DNA from: Trematomus loennbergii
Lineage: Eukaryota; Chordata; Actinopteri; Perciformes; Nototheniidae
Assembly: GCA_012861695.1 (NCBI GenBank)
Contig: JAAOOA010000096.1
Coordinates: 310,001 to 374,000 of the forward strand
Direction of reading: 5' to 3'
Length of the DNA: 64,000 nt
A program made the position numbers and the translations under genes. Below are positions 35,199 to 47,630 of the stretch, one piece after another. The notes beneath the pieces were generated by a model, which searched no databases, was not told the DNA's origin, and worked only from the letters and a program-made list of their open reading frames with translations. Numbering within the stretch: the first letter of the stretch is position 1; each line of letters opens with the position of its first letter.

Positions 35199-35393
35199 CT
35201 AACTGCTTTCCATTAGAACAACTAACTTCTGAATAGGTCTTTCAACAACGGATGGCTTGTTGAGGCGTTCACCCTTTTCCCCCAACTGCTGCATCAGAAA
35301 AGTGATGAAGTTGACACTCAGTAGCTCACCAAAATGTGTAGGTGTGAAGCATCTTGGGATCTGAATCTTCTCAAGATTTTCCAGATCATTCAT
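35199..35393 (-). pseudogene. BEL/Pao pol C-terminal end (probable integrase tail)
   Basis: A short frame ending in VVERPIQKLVVLMES. Closing sequences of the form RPxxKLxxL are typical of BEL/Pao integrase C-termini. It directly follows a stretch that should hold RT and integrase, so an internal deletion has joined the start of RT (about 35480) to the end of pol. The function, insertion of cDNA, cannot be carried out by this remnant. Confidence 0.55.
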
Positions 35394-35478
35394 CTAACTC
35401 TCCCACCTTAGCTTCACCGCGCTTGGCAGTGGATCATCCTATCCGATTCCACACATCTCTCGCAGAACCCTCTTTCCT

Positions 35479-36330
35479 TCAAGGATGAATGGAGCTAGAA
35501 GGCCATTTGCGAGATCCGGTCCTGGTTCTGGTTGTGTTTCTGCTTTCTCTGCGTCGCCATCCATAAACTTCACATAGTCGCCTTGAATTTGGATCTCTTT
35601 CCAGTTTCCTTTTAAGGTGCTTTAGCCGAATCAAAGCCAGCCTTTTGTTGTCTGGGAGTAGAGGTCGTGCTTTGAATGGAAGAGGCATTTCTAGATGACC
35701 CAGCTCGTTTTGCTGGATTCCTTCCTTTAAGATCTGCAGAAAGCGAATATCACTTGTGATATACTTTTGTCCCCTGGCCTGGTGTCCGCGAAATCGGACT
35801 CCAGCACCTTGATAACCGCTGATGGTGTTACAGGTGGCACCTCCCTGACCGATACCCGATGACAAAGTCCAGTCACATCTTGAGAGTTCACACGCTGTGA
35901 TGCACTTCCTACGATGCTCCATCCAAGGTCAGTCTTAATGGCATAGGGCTCGTAATCGCCACCAGTGATGATTTTCCTTGGGGCCAGTGCTCTGGAGCAG
36001 TCATAGCCAATCAGTATTCCAACACCGCAATCTATAAGTGGGGGCATCTCTTGAGCTATATCTGCAAGGTGTTTCCATTTGATGGCGTCTTGCAGGTTGG
36101 AATGTGCGCACGTTCAAGTGGAATGAAATCCCTTGTATAAGCTGGAGGCAGATCAATGGATGTATTTGAGGTGAACCCTCTGACTTTGAGTCCACAAACT
36201 CTCTGACTCTTTACAATTGAGTCTTTTCCCATCATAGTTGATAATTTTAGTTTTACCGGCTCCATCTTTGTTTGCAGCTTCTCACAAACCTCCTGTTCTA
36301 CAAAGGTGTGACTGCTTTGGGTGTCCAATA
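35479..36330 (-). pseudogene. BEL/Pao protease and start of reverse transcriptase, broken
   Basis: From high to low coordinates: LDTQSSHTFV (retropepsin-like active-site region, with DTQ in place of DTG), a core with LIDCGVGILIGYDCSRAL, TDLGWSIVG, then FLQILKEGIQQNELGHLEM and MPLPFKARPLL leading into RT. The order PR-RT and these motifs fit BEL/Pao (DUF1758-type protease). The reading frame shifts several times (near 36050, 35760 and 35580). RT ends before its catalytic motifs. Confidence 0.8.
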
Positions 36331-36496
36331 GAGATACACCAGAGTTTCAGAATTAGGAGTGTTAGATGATGAAATCCACACTGGCACGATCATTGATGTG
36401 CTCCCACCTTCACCTCCATTCACACAACATGATAGAGAGGATGTATTTCCTTCAAACCTGCTGTGTGTGTAGGGTTTGTCCGCTGAGGAACGCTCT

Positions 36497-38321
36497 TCAT
36501 GCAAAGGAGTCGGATGACCCCTTTTGCATATGCCACACATGGCTCTGTTCTTGCAGTCTCTGGAGACATGTCCCTTTCTCAGGCATGCAAAACAGCCTAT
36601 TTTCTTGTATGCATTTTCTCTTTTCCTCCACAGTCAATTCCAGTAGCTTTTGGCATTTGAATATGGAATGATTTTCTCCACAGCAAAAACACTCAGTTGT
36701 GTTTTGTGTTAGCATGCTCCCTTTCTTCACTTTCTCTGCATCTTCTGACTTGGTTTCTTCTACGTTGGTTTTAGCTACAATGCAAGGTGTGTCTGAATCC
36801 CCCACATCCGTGAGAAATGTGTTTGCTTTTGGCCCTTTTGCTTCTCTTATAGGCATTTCTGCTGAGGGTTTCAGAGCATATAGTGATGACACTGGGTTGC
36901 ATGCTATACGGGCCTCCTTTGATATGAACCTGGCAAACTCTGCGAAACTTGGATAATCATTGCCTGAATCCAGCTGTTCTGTGACAGAACGGTTCCACCT
37001 TGATGTGAACCAATCAGGAAGTTTGGTTAGCATCTTCTGATTTTCTTCACAGTCGTTAAGAACTTGTAGGCCCTTAACGTGAGGCATAGCGTTGCTGCAT
37101 GTTTGGAGGAAATCACTAAATTCTCTCAACTTGATATATTCCTTTCCCCCAATCTTTGGCCATCCGTTGAGTTTCTCTCTGAAGGCTCGCTGCACAACAA
37201 AGGAATGACCATATCTGGCATTCAGCCTATCCCATGCTTGTTCATAGGCCTCCTCATCTTTTCTGTAGAAGCTACCTTCAAGGGCAGATTTCGCCCCCCC
37301 TGCTACGTACTTTTGCAGGTAGAACAGCCTATCTGCAGGGTTAGAGCATCGCCTCTCTATTAGAGCTTTAAAGCTCGCGCTCCACTCAGTGAACTTCAAT
37401 GGATCACCAAAGAATACAGTGGGTTCTGGGACTGGAAGTCGGGTGAGAGCCATTGCTTCTTGCAACGCCTGTACTAAATGTGCCTCATTTTTTGTCATTT
37501 CTTGACTTCCAGAGTGAGGAGAAGATGGGTTAGCATCATTCAATTGGCTGTGTACAGGACTACACCTCTCACTCCTTTCCCTTCTCTCTTCTTCGGTATA
37601 CACATTTATCTTTGCCTGAATGACATCAAGGTCTCTTTGATTTTCAAGTTTTTTCAATTGTTGACGTTGAGCTTCAATAGCAGCTTCCATATCAATTTCA
37701 GCTCTTTTGCCGCTAACTGTGCAACTGACTCTGCTCTCCTGGCTGAAATACTAGGTGACTCTGAGAGATGATCTGAACGGTAGCTGGGTGCAGTGGCTCT
37801 AGATGCTGTAGATCCATATATGGACCGAGCATACTCATTATTAAGCAGCATGCGTAACCTTGATTTTCTGCCTTAGCGTCAAAGTCGCCTGCATCTTCAG
37901 TTAACCTTACTCTCATTAGCTGTAGTAGATCTGCTGTTACAGCAGAGCATGCATCCATTTTCCTGCGAATTTCCAGATTAGGTGCTGTATTAAGTCGCAT
38001 GTTGTCATACAAGTCCTTTAATTCGGATTCAAGCCCCTGAACTTCATCCATCATGTTACACATGTCACTCTCAGAGCATTCTCTTTTAAGTATTGTACGA
38101 ATGTCTCTTACCTCATTTTTCCATTTTTCATACACCGTTTTGAACTTCTTCTCCTTTTGAGTTAATTCTTGCTCTTTAAGTTCTTGCATTTTTGGTGTTA
38201 GCCGTCTCTCTCGAGAGGATTTCCTTACTCTTGTCTCTGATTTCTTAGACGCAGCACTTCTTCTCTCATCTTTCTCTTCTGCTTCAAAGTCTGAGCTTTG
38301 CTCTTTTTCATGTAGCGACAT
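36497..38321 (-). pseudogene. BEL/Pao gag with zinc knuckles, frameshifted
   Basis: The N-terminus MSLHEKEQSSDFEAEEKDER starts at 38321, with a charged coiled-coil-like region (ELKEQELTQKEKKF). A shift near 37860 and another near 37700 lead into the main frame (37690-36497) with VPEPTVFFGDPLKFTEW, ADRLFYLQKYV and GGAKSALEGSF, the DUF1759-type capsid region of BEL/Pao. A CCHC-like knuckle (CFCCGENHSIFKC) follows, and a second (CGICKRGHPTPLH) lies in another frame near 36540. Gag packages the element RNA into particles. At least three shifts make this copy non-coding. Confidence 0.88.
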
Positions 38322-38645
38322 TAAATCAGACTGACAGACTAAGTTACAGGCATATGAATGGCAACTTTTGGAATACCTTTAACACTTAGCCAATACAATT
38401 CTTAACAGTAATAACCCTTAACAATAACAGTTACTTTTCAGGAACTTTAAATATATTTTCATTACTTTATTCTAATAAGTCTTTATTACCTTTACCTTAT
38501 TTGTGGGACTATCCATCAATTATTTGAGGTTTACATTTAAAAATGCAGTTCAACCTGAAGAGCCACGCAGAAACCTGAATTCGCTCCAGAAGAAGATGCT
38601 CAGCTGCACACTGAAGCCCGTGTTCCAGCAGGACAACAGCAGACA

Positions 38646-39021
38646 GTCCGATGAAGCTTGTCGTCCGCTCAGGATACGCAGCACACCGTCTGATGAAGCC
38701 TGTCGTCCGCACGGGATACGCAGCACACCGTCTGATGAAGCCTGTCGTCGCACGGGATACGCAGCACACCGTCTGATGGAGCCGTCGTCCGCACGGGATA
38801 CGCAGCACACCGTCTGATGGAGCCTGTCGTCCGCACGGGATACGCAGCACACCGTCTGATGAAGCCTGTCGTCCGCACGGGATACGCAGCACACCGTCTG
38901 ATGAAGCCTGTCGTCCGCACGGGATACGCAGCACACCGTCTGATGAAGCCTGTCGTCCGCACGGGATACGCAGCACACCGTCTGATGGAGCCTGTCGTCC
39001 GCACGGGATACGCAGCACACC
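38646..39021 (-). repeat. 42-bp tandem repeat in BEL/Pao leader, 9 copies
   Basis: Nine units of 42 bp (plus-strand GATACGCAGCACACC at each unit end, GTCTGATGAAGCC at each start), two of them missing one base, plus partial flanking units. They lie between the 5' LTR and gag. Open frames across them are repeat artefacts. Confidence 0.93.
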
Positions 39022-39054
39022 GTCCGATGAAGCGCAGCTTCGCACACGACACGA

Positions 39055-39350
39055 TACGCCTGTTGCTTGCAGCTGGATTGAGATCGGCGTCTGACCTCTT
39101 TAGCCTGTTGCTTGCAGCAGGATGGGGAACAGCTTCTCACGTCTTTAGCTTGTAGCTTGCAGCAGGATCGAATAGCTTTGCACACTTTAGCCTGTAGCTT
39201 GCAGCAGGATTGAGAACAGCGTCTCACCTCTTTAGCCTGTTGCTTGCAGCAGGATGGGGAACAGCGTAGCACACTTTAGCCTGTAGCTTGCAGCAGGATG
39301 GGGAACAGCGTAGCACACTTTAGCCTGTAGCATGCAGCAGGGTCGAATAC
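39055..39350 (-). repeat. ~45-bp degenerate tandem repeat in BEL/Pao leader
   Basis: About seven units built on TTTAGCCTGTAGCTTGCAGC followed by AGGATGGGGAACAGCGT, with length variation. It is adjacent to the 42-bp array but unrelated in sequence. Confidence 0.85.
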
Positions 39351-39381
39351 CTCGTTCGTATGGATTAGGTTACGTTTTCAC

Positions 39382-39686
39382 TGTAACTACTCTGGTCTTG
39401 AAAGAACATTACGCATCGAACTGATGTCCACAATCACGTTTATTTTCTTCTTTGTACAATCATGAAACACCGTGAAAACGTGTTCACCTAGTAGACCAGC
39501 AGTAGAATTACGTTATCACATAGATGACACTTTTAGCGCCCTTTTACTCTCTCACAAAGAGGTCACATGAGTTCCGGAAAGTTAACTCTTATAATTTTAA
39601 CAAAATAAAAGAAAGTTCAAGCATACATTAAGCACTCTTCAAAAAATACAGAACAATAAATAAGGGACCTTTGAGCGTCAGCTACA
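39382..39686 (-). repeat. 5' LTR of BEL/Pao element
   Basis: 305 bp. On the minus strand TGTAGCTGACGC... ends CCAGAGTAGTTACA, giving the TG...CA signature. Relative to the other LTR it lacks about 20 bp around 39559. Confidence 0.93.
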
Positions 39687-39691
39687 GTCCC

Positions 39692-39800
39692 AGCAACATC
39701 AGTACCAAGCAAGAGAGTTTTTTCCACAGCAGGGGATATTGTAAACGCCCAAACATCCCAGCTTCTACCTGGAAATGTGGGCATGCTCATATTCCTAAAA
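39692..39800 (+). pseudogene. hAT-A transposase dimerisation domain, 3' half
   Basis: It continues from 34643 in the same frame and contains VPSKRVFSTAGD (the S-x-R-x-F-S signature of hATC), NAQTSQLLPGNV and LIFLK. The break between the halves is the BEL/Pao insertion with its 5-bp duplication. Frame integrity across the join is good, which suggests the transposase C-terminus was little decayed when it was hit. Confidence 0.8.
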
Positions 39801-40072
39801 ACCTGTCTGATGATGCTGAGTGAGTGAGTTAGTGAGTTTGAGTTGAGTTACTTGAAAAACTAAAGTGAAACTTGATTTATTTTATTACAGGGTCTGATTA
39901 TTATATTGTTGACACTTTAAAAACTACTAAAATGCTCTACAAATCAGATTTATTATTCAATAAAGAAAAAAAAAATATTTTTCAAAATCGCGATAAATAT
40001 CGTACCGTGGACTTTTTATCGCGATATTATCGTACCGTGAGTTTTTGGTATCGTTACATCCCTATAAATAAC

Positions 40073-43000
40073 TATATCTCTAATTCATTATTAATTCAAT
40101 AATACTTACATTTTACTTGAACTGCCATTACTGCCATCTCGAGCTCTTGAATTGCGATTATTAGTTATACGTATTAATGATATGTATATAATGGGAAAAA
40201 AGCACATCTTATCATTTAATATTCATATTAATAGATGTAATATTGCACCCGACCATCCCATTCTGCCACACTGTCAGGGGTTCAGACATTCTGACAAATG
40301 CTCTGCCTGTTAATGTCAAAAGAGAACTGAGACCACCGGGGTTAATTTACCAACACACCATCACTGACACCCAGCATCACACAATTATAATCACTAATTT
40401 GTGCATATACATAGGATTTTAAAGGATTTTATGGCCACATAACAGTGTTTTTTTCACTGTCTGTTTCAGTCTTCTTGTATTTGACCCCTCACATGTCCCC
40501 TGTTAACAGTGTACTTTCTCACAGTGGCAACCACAGTGGCAACAGTTTCAAAACTGATGGCTACTGCTGCTAACACTTACCTTTAACCAAAACATTTGTA
40601 AGTGATATTTGTATTTCCGAAAGACAGATGATCTATTAAACAAATCAAAAAAATTAACATATTTTCTAACTTAAAAAATGTAAAGGCTCTTTAGTGCTGG
40701 CAATATGTCCAACTAGTAATCCCTATTAACAAACAGTAGTATAGAAAATGTGTCAGATTGTCATATTATTGATCTCAAACATATAAAGAGTCATATTTGA
40801 TGTTCTCCTCCTCTAGATATCACTCTCTCTCCCTCTGTTATCCTACATGTGCTGCTTTGTCTGTTTCTGAAGGACACAGACCACAGCTTGCTCCTCCATC
40901 AGGTCACTGTAGGCTGCATGCAAAGCACTCAGGGCAGGGACCCGTAGTGAGTCACCAATCACTCTTGTGTTGTTTTTGGAAGGGGGGGGGTATTAAATAG
41001 ATAGTGGGAAGGTCAAAGTCCATCCTATCATCTGCCGCTCTGTCCCTCCGAGCTCTTATCCGTTGCTGTGAGTGTCCACTGACTGACGTCTTCGCTCAGC
41101 GGTCAGGTCCTGGCAGCCATGCCGCAGCTTCACCACCTGATACACAACCAACAATACAACAACATAAACAGGGGGGCTCAATGATTCCAAACCTATAGCA
41201 GCCCTATCAGCCATCCATCCATCCGCCCAATCCTGCCTCAGCCGGCTGGTTGACTTTGTGCTGGTCACTCTTCACCACCAGCAGTACTGACAGCTGTCCT
41301 TTGTTGGGAGGAAAGTCAGGCTGAACTGCAGGCGAAGTCATCCTATTAGTCCGATCGATTGTGGCCTGGTTGTGTGACGAGCTGCCTTAGCTGAACAACA
41401 GCTACGTTTAATACAATGTGGTCTCTGCTGGAGAAGTGTTCCCAACCTTGTTATCTGATGTACCCTGCACGGGGGGGGCAACAGGGGCCAGTACCCAGTT
41501 ACACTGAGCTTTGACCCCTCTGTGGCCTCCGTTGTCTGCTGCAGACTGTGCGATAACTTGGGCCAAAAGTAACTGAAAATAAGTGACTTAACTAAAATAG
41601 TTTCTAAGTCTACATCAATTCTGTTACTAAAACAAACACCAATAATGGTATCTGATGTTTTTTTTTACACTGTTATGATTTTATACTGAACTCAAAGTGC
41701 TGTACTCTTGAACATTGTCTTTGTCTCCTTAGTCCCCCATTGAATGTGCCCCTCTCATTAAATAAAATGGCCCCAGCACGACACCCTTCAGTAAAATGTA
41801 TCTAAAACCACCACTGGGCTTATCACATGATTGCAAGTACGTTACCCTCCCAGATGTGCCATATTTGATTTCATGGTAAAGAATGATACATTTAAAAGTA
41901 ATTTGGTTAGACAGTTAACATGCACAATTAGAAAGGGTGAAAGAAAAGGTCCAAAAGGGTCTGATGTTCAGATGATTCAGACAACTTAAAGATAGATCTT
42001 GCAACCCTGTGGTCCCGGATTTAGATTTGCAGAGGGATTGGATCAGAGCCGGCTACCTCTGTGTATTCCCTTTGATAAGTAAACACCCTGAGACGTGCTG
42101 AAGAGCACTTCTGATGGGGGAAAGTGTTTGCTAATCAGTGTATAGGTCAGCATGTAACAGAATCTGTTTTGGCCAGTGGGAAGGGGCTGCGCTTTGATCA
42201 AGGGGGAGTATTCTGTTTGAACATGTCATTTGGCTCAGGGCAGTAGAACTTCCTGGGGACAAACAGCCCAGACCGGGCATCTGTGGGGTTAATATTGTGA
42301 TGTTTAAGGGAATTGGTTGATGGCCCAGACCAAGACTTCTCAAATTCTTTCATATCAAACCCTCACTCGCTTTGATTCTGTCCCAAAGACCCAACAGTCA
42401 GTTGAGTGAATTTTAAAACTGATTGATGTTGGAGCACTAACTTTAGAATAAGGCCTGCCAATTCAGAATACTATTGGAGAAAAGACATCTCCTGATACCT
42501 AGATGATCTTATTTACTGTTTCTGAACCCTGTCTGGTTTATGGTGTTTATGTGGATTTTTGCAAAATAACCTTGCTCTCCTGTTGCCCATCAGACTCAAA
42601 ATGAAAAAATCAGGACTAGATGACTTAGCTAGGGCACTTACTTGGGCATTTAAAAAACAAAACCATTCTTTTCTTTTGTTTTTTTTATTGTTTTTTTTAC
42701 ATTATTTTTATTTATTTTTTCCTTTGGTGTCATTGTACCCTGCCTATATGTTATAACATTACATTGTTTTATGTTATACAAATCTTATTGTAGAGGAAAC
42801 TTCATATTACATATTCCTGTAACAATTCTATGATAGAAGCATTACGAAAATAAACAGTGTTTTCATAATTGAAGATACTGTTTTAATTGTATTAATAAGT
42901 GATAGTAAAGTAAGAATAATAAAATAAGAAGTATTTTTTTATGAGCTGAAGTCATAATTTAAGGAAAAAAGTCCAATGATAGAACGTGATGATGAGGATA

Positions 43001-43743
43001 AAATATGTTTCTTTGTTGTTTTGATAGCCAACATGTAACTCTGCGGACCTTACGGCCTTACTGCCTAGGATAGCTTCACAGGTTAAACATGGCGCCACCT
43101 GTTGGATTTTCTGTCTCTCACTCTGATACTCACATTTGCATATATGGCAGGCCCATCACTGACAAAATGGGTTCCCAAACTCCTGGCCCTGATAAAAACA
43201 CTAACACACACTCCAAGTGTCTTCTATTAATAGGCATCTCATTGAAATGTTGCAACAGTTTCTTGGCTGGGCTGGGGGGGCTGACAGTGCCGGTCAGCCC
43301 ACACCAGACCTCACCTGTACCGGGGGCACAGGGACCCAGCTGAGTGATTGGAGAGCTCTCTGCTCATTGGTTAGCCTGTGTGACAGGCCCAGCAGCTCCC
43401 CTCATTTGGACAGCCTGTTGTCAACACTGTGTGGAGACTCATTAAAACACTGCAGACATTACCATTGCAGGATAAGGGATGTCCTATTTGACAAATGTTT
43501 AAATGCAATAGTGGCAATTTAGGGAGACAAGGGCCATCTGTAAATCCCAAAAGAAAAAAACATCTCTTCTTCTGCCCCTCACTTCTGAAGTGATGGTGAC
43601 GCCCCTGGGTGCCCTTCCACCTTTCCTTCTCCCTGTCCTTCTCCCATTGGCCTGGCCTGTGGGCAGGGCTGCTGAATGATGGCATTTGGAGGCTTGGTGG
43701 AGTCGGGCCACAGAAGCAAGAGCTGTCTAAACCTGCTGCTGTC
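40073..43743. other. Intergenic sequence
   Basis: About 3.7 kb without recognised genes or transposon ends. Includes a poly-T rich patch at 42670-42725. Moderately GC-balanced patches occur at 40850-41300 and 42010-42330; motifs such as GATAAGTAAACA near 42072 are too few to call. Confidence 0.45.
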
Positions 43744-45165
43744 TGCAAGGCAAGGCAAGGCAATTTGATTTATATAGCACCTTTCAGCACGCGACAATTC
43801 AAAGTGCTTTACAAAATAAAAACAAAAGGCATTTAAGAATAAATACAGCATAAACACATTATTAAATGGCATTTAAAAACAGGCATAAAAAAGCAAAGAT
43901 AATGAAATAAATAAATAAACACAGCAGGTACAGAATACCTGACTAAAAGGCATAATGTAGTGTGAGTATGAACAGCTCAATTAAAAGCAGCGGCAAATAG
44001 ATATGTTTTTAGTCTGGATTTAAAAATAGGAAGTGTTTCAGCGGACGTGCACGATTCGGGCAGTTTGTTCCAGATTGTCGGGGCATAATAGCTAAATGCT
44101 GCTTTTCCATGTTTAGTTCTTATTCTTGGAACAGAGAGCTGACCCGTTCCAGAGGACCTGAGACACCTTGATGGTTCATAGTTATGCAGGAGATCGTTTA
44201 TGTACCTCGGTCCTAAGCCATTTAGTGATTTAAAAACTAGCAATAGTATTTTAAAATCAATTCTTTGGCCGACTGGAAGCCAGTGTAAAGACTTCAGAAC
44301 CGGAGTGATGTGATCCACTCTTTTAATGTTAGTGAGGACTCGAGCAGCAGCGTTCTGAATCAGCTGCAGCTTTCTGATGGATTTTTTTGTCAGCCCTGTG
44401 AATACACTATTGCAGTAGTCGAGTCTACTGAAAATAAAAGCATGGACAAGCTTTTCTAAATCCTGTTGCAACATTAGTTTTTTTAATCCTAGATATGTTC
44501 TTCAGGTGATAGTATGCAGATGTAATAACTGTTGTAATGTGACTGTTAAAATTCAGGTCTGAGTCCATCACTACACCCAGATTTCTAGCTTTATGAGTTA
44601 CTTTGTAGTCTGCCGACTGAAGCTCTGCGGTAACTTTTAATCGGTCCTTCTTTGCTCCAAAAACAATGATCTCAGTTTTTTGTTTGTTCAGTTGGAGAAA
44701 GTTCTGAGTCATCCAGTCTCAGTGTTCTAATCGGAGAGTAGTCTCCTGGTGTGATTTTAAAATAAATCTGGGTGTCGTCTGCATAGATGTGATAGCTTAG
44801 ATCGCTCTTTTTAATCATTTGAGCCAGAGGTAGCATATAGATATAAAAAGCAGAGGTCCTAAGATGGAGCCTTGAGGAACCCCGAATGACATATTTATCA
44901 AGGTTGATTTGTAATTGCCTATTGAGACAAAGTTTGTTCTGTCCTTTAAGTAGGAGCTAAACCAGTTTAGAGCTGTTGCTGAAAGTCCCACCCAGTTTTC
45001 TAGACGGTCTAGCAATATGTTGTGATCAACAGTATCAAAGGCAGCGCTGAGATCTAATAATACTAACACTGATATTCTGCCGCTGTCTGTGTTTAAATGG
45101 ATATCATTTAAGACCTTAACAAGAGAAGTCTCAGTGCTGTGGTTTGGTCGAAAGCAGGGTGGAGG
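43744..45165 (-). mobile_element. L2-like LINE, 5'-truncated
   Basis: The 3' end is at 43744 with a (GGCAA)n tail. On the minus strand AAAGTGCTTTGAATTG-like sequence is missing but GGTGCTATATAAATCAAATT is present, the shared LINE tail. The body includes most of RT and the C-terminal domain. The element begins within RT near 45165. Confidence 0.88.
43977..45165 (-). pseudogene. LINE reverse transcriptase, RT core to C-terminus
   Basis: In order on the minus strand: [34 protein letters not shown] (RT motif with catalytic Asp), [14 protein letters not shown], then after a shift near 44815 the YADDTQIYF equivalent, LNKQKTEIIVFG, NLGVVMDSDL, and after another break [32 protein letters not shown] and LWNKLPESC. 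This is a jockey/L2/CR1-type polymerase lacking its endonuclease. Few lesions interrupt it, so it is relatively young compared with most relics here, but it is not functional. Confidence 0.88.
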
Positions 45166-46476
<1,311 letters not shown>

Positions 46477-46545
46477 CCTGCTCCTTCTCCGCTTCTCTTT
46501 ATAGATTACTGGCATGGAGAGTTGAAACTGGCTTCAGATCTGTTA

Positions 46546-46612
46546 TGTCTGTCTGTCTGTCTGTCTGTCGTCTGTCTGTCTCTGTCTGTCTGTCTGTCTG
46601 TCTGTCTGCCTG
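46546..46612 (+). repeat. (TCTG)n microsatellite
   Basis: About 65 bp of TCTG units with small deletions. Confidence 0.93.
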
Positions 46613-46966
46613 CCCGGTGCTTGGCAGGAGGCCCTGCAGTCTTTAGTGAAAGTCAAGGAGGAAAAGACAAGAGGATGCAGAGGGGGAGTGGAAATTTGGC
46701 AAGCAAGTGCATGCAAATCGCTGTTTGTATTTCTGTCAAAAGGATGTGATCCATCTTAATCAATATAAAGCTGTGGCTTAGCATCGGCCTGTGACATTAA
46801 AGTTCATAATGTGAAGGTAGAAAGTTAAGTGATCATTTTGTTTGTTTTTCATTCACACTTTCATAAAGAGAACTTCATTACCCAGAATTCATACATAGTG
46901 ATGTCAGCATTGTGTTGTGTGAGCCAACACTTTTTTTTGTCAGAATTCCAAAATGTGACTTTATCA
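46613..46966. other. Intergenic sequence
   Basis: No gene recognised. Confidence 0.5.
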
Positions 46967-47398
46967 GTCAATCAATCAATGTTTATTTATATAGCCCAAT
47001 ATCACAAATGTTACATTTGTCTCAGTGGACTTCACAGTTTGTACAGAATATCAGTATGACAATACGACACCTCTGTCCTTAGACCCTCACATCGTACAAG
47101 GAAACACTTCTGGAGAAAAAACCCACAGTTCAAAGGGGAACATGGGAGAAACCTCAGGGAGAGCAACAGAGGAGGGATCCCTCTCCCAGGACGGACAGAC
47201 GTGCAATAGATGACGTGTGTAAATTGAAGAGATAATACATTTACAACATAGGTAGTCCAAATGTTTGGAAATGCATGTGTCTATAATAAGAAGATGAATC
47301 CACGAGAATGTCAACAATCCTGTGGGAGCCATCAGGGAAGTAGTATGATGAGAGTCGGGCAGGACCACAGTGACAGGTTCAGCCATGACTCGAAATCC

Positions 47399-47520
47399 AG
47401 CACTCAGGATCTAGGACTCAGGACTCAGGATCCAGGACTCAGGATCCAGGACTCAGGATCCAGGACACAGGACTCAGGATCCAGGACCACAGCAACAGGA
47501 TCAGCCACGACTCAGGATCC
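47399..47520 (+). repeat. ~15-bp minisatellite in LINE 3' UTR
   Basis: Units of GGACTCAGGATCCAG and variants repeated about seven times. Confidence 0.9.
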
Positions 47521-47630
47521 CGGCATATATAGACACCAAAAAGAAATTTGGGGGAAGCTGGGTTATTCGGAACATGAGAGTACACAGGTACAGACAGAGA
47601 AGAAGTAAGGTGTCCCCCGACAGTCTAAGC

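Larger units (their letters stand above)
34644..39686 (-). mobile_element. BEL/Pao LTR retrotransposon, 5.0 kb, pol mostly deleted
   Basis: Two LTRs (34644-34968 and 39382-39686) are flanked by perfect 5-bp TSDs GTCCC (34639-34643 and 39687-39691). On the minus strand the order is 5' LTR, a leader with two tandem arrays, gag, zinc knuckles, protease, the start of RT, then a jump to what looks like the end of integrase, and the 3' LTR. Most of RT, RNase H and integrase are absent, so the copy could only move in trans. The LTRs differ at roughly 8 substitutions and a few indels, one being a loss of about 20 bp in the right LTR. A purine-rich GGTGGGAG abuts the 3' LTR. Confidence 0.92.
33219..40064 (+). 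mobile_element. hAT-A: 6.8-kb hAT interrupted by two elements
   Basis: The left end TAGGGATGTAACGATA and right end TATCGTTACATCCCTA are inverted. Perfect 8-bp TSDs TAAATAAC lie at 33211-33218 and 40065-40072. Subterminal ATCGCGATA motifs occur at both ends. Removing hAT-B (33382-34354) and the BEL/Pao element (34644-39686) leaves about 830 bp, including the end of a transposase dimerisation domain and a poly(A)-signal-like AATAAAG near 39959. It starts 20 bp right of hAT-C, next to that element's TSD. Confidence 0.9.

Noticed and set aside
38503..39272. Repetitive 100-240 codon frames with RADDRLHQTVCC or similar repeats
   Set aside because: Readings of the 42-bp leader array of the BEL/Pao element in several frames; not gag.
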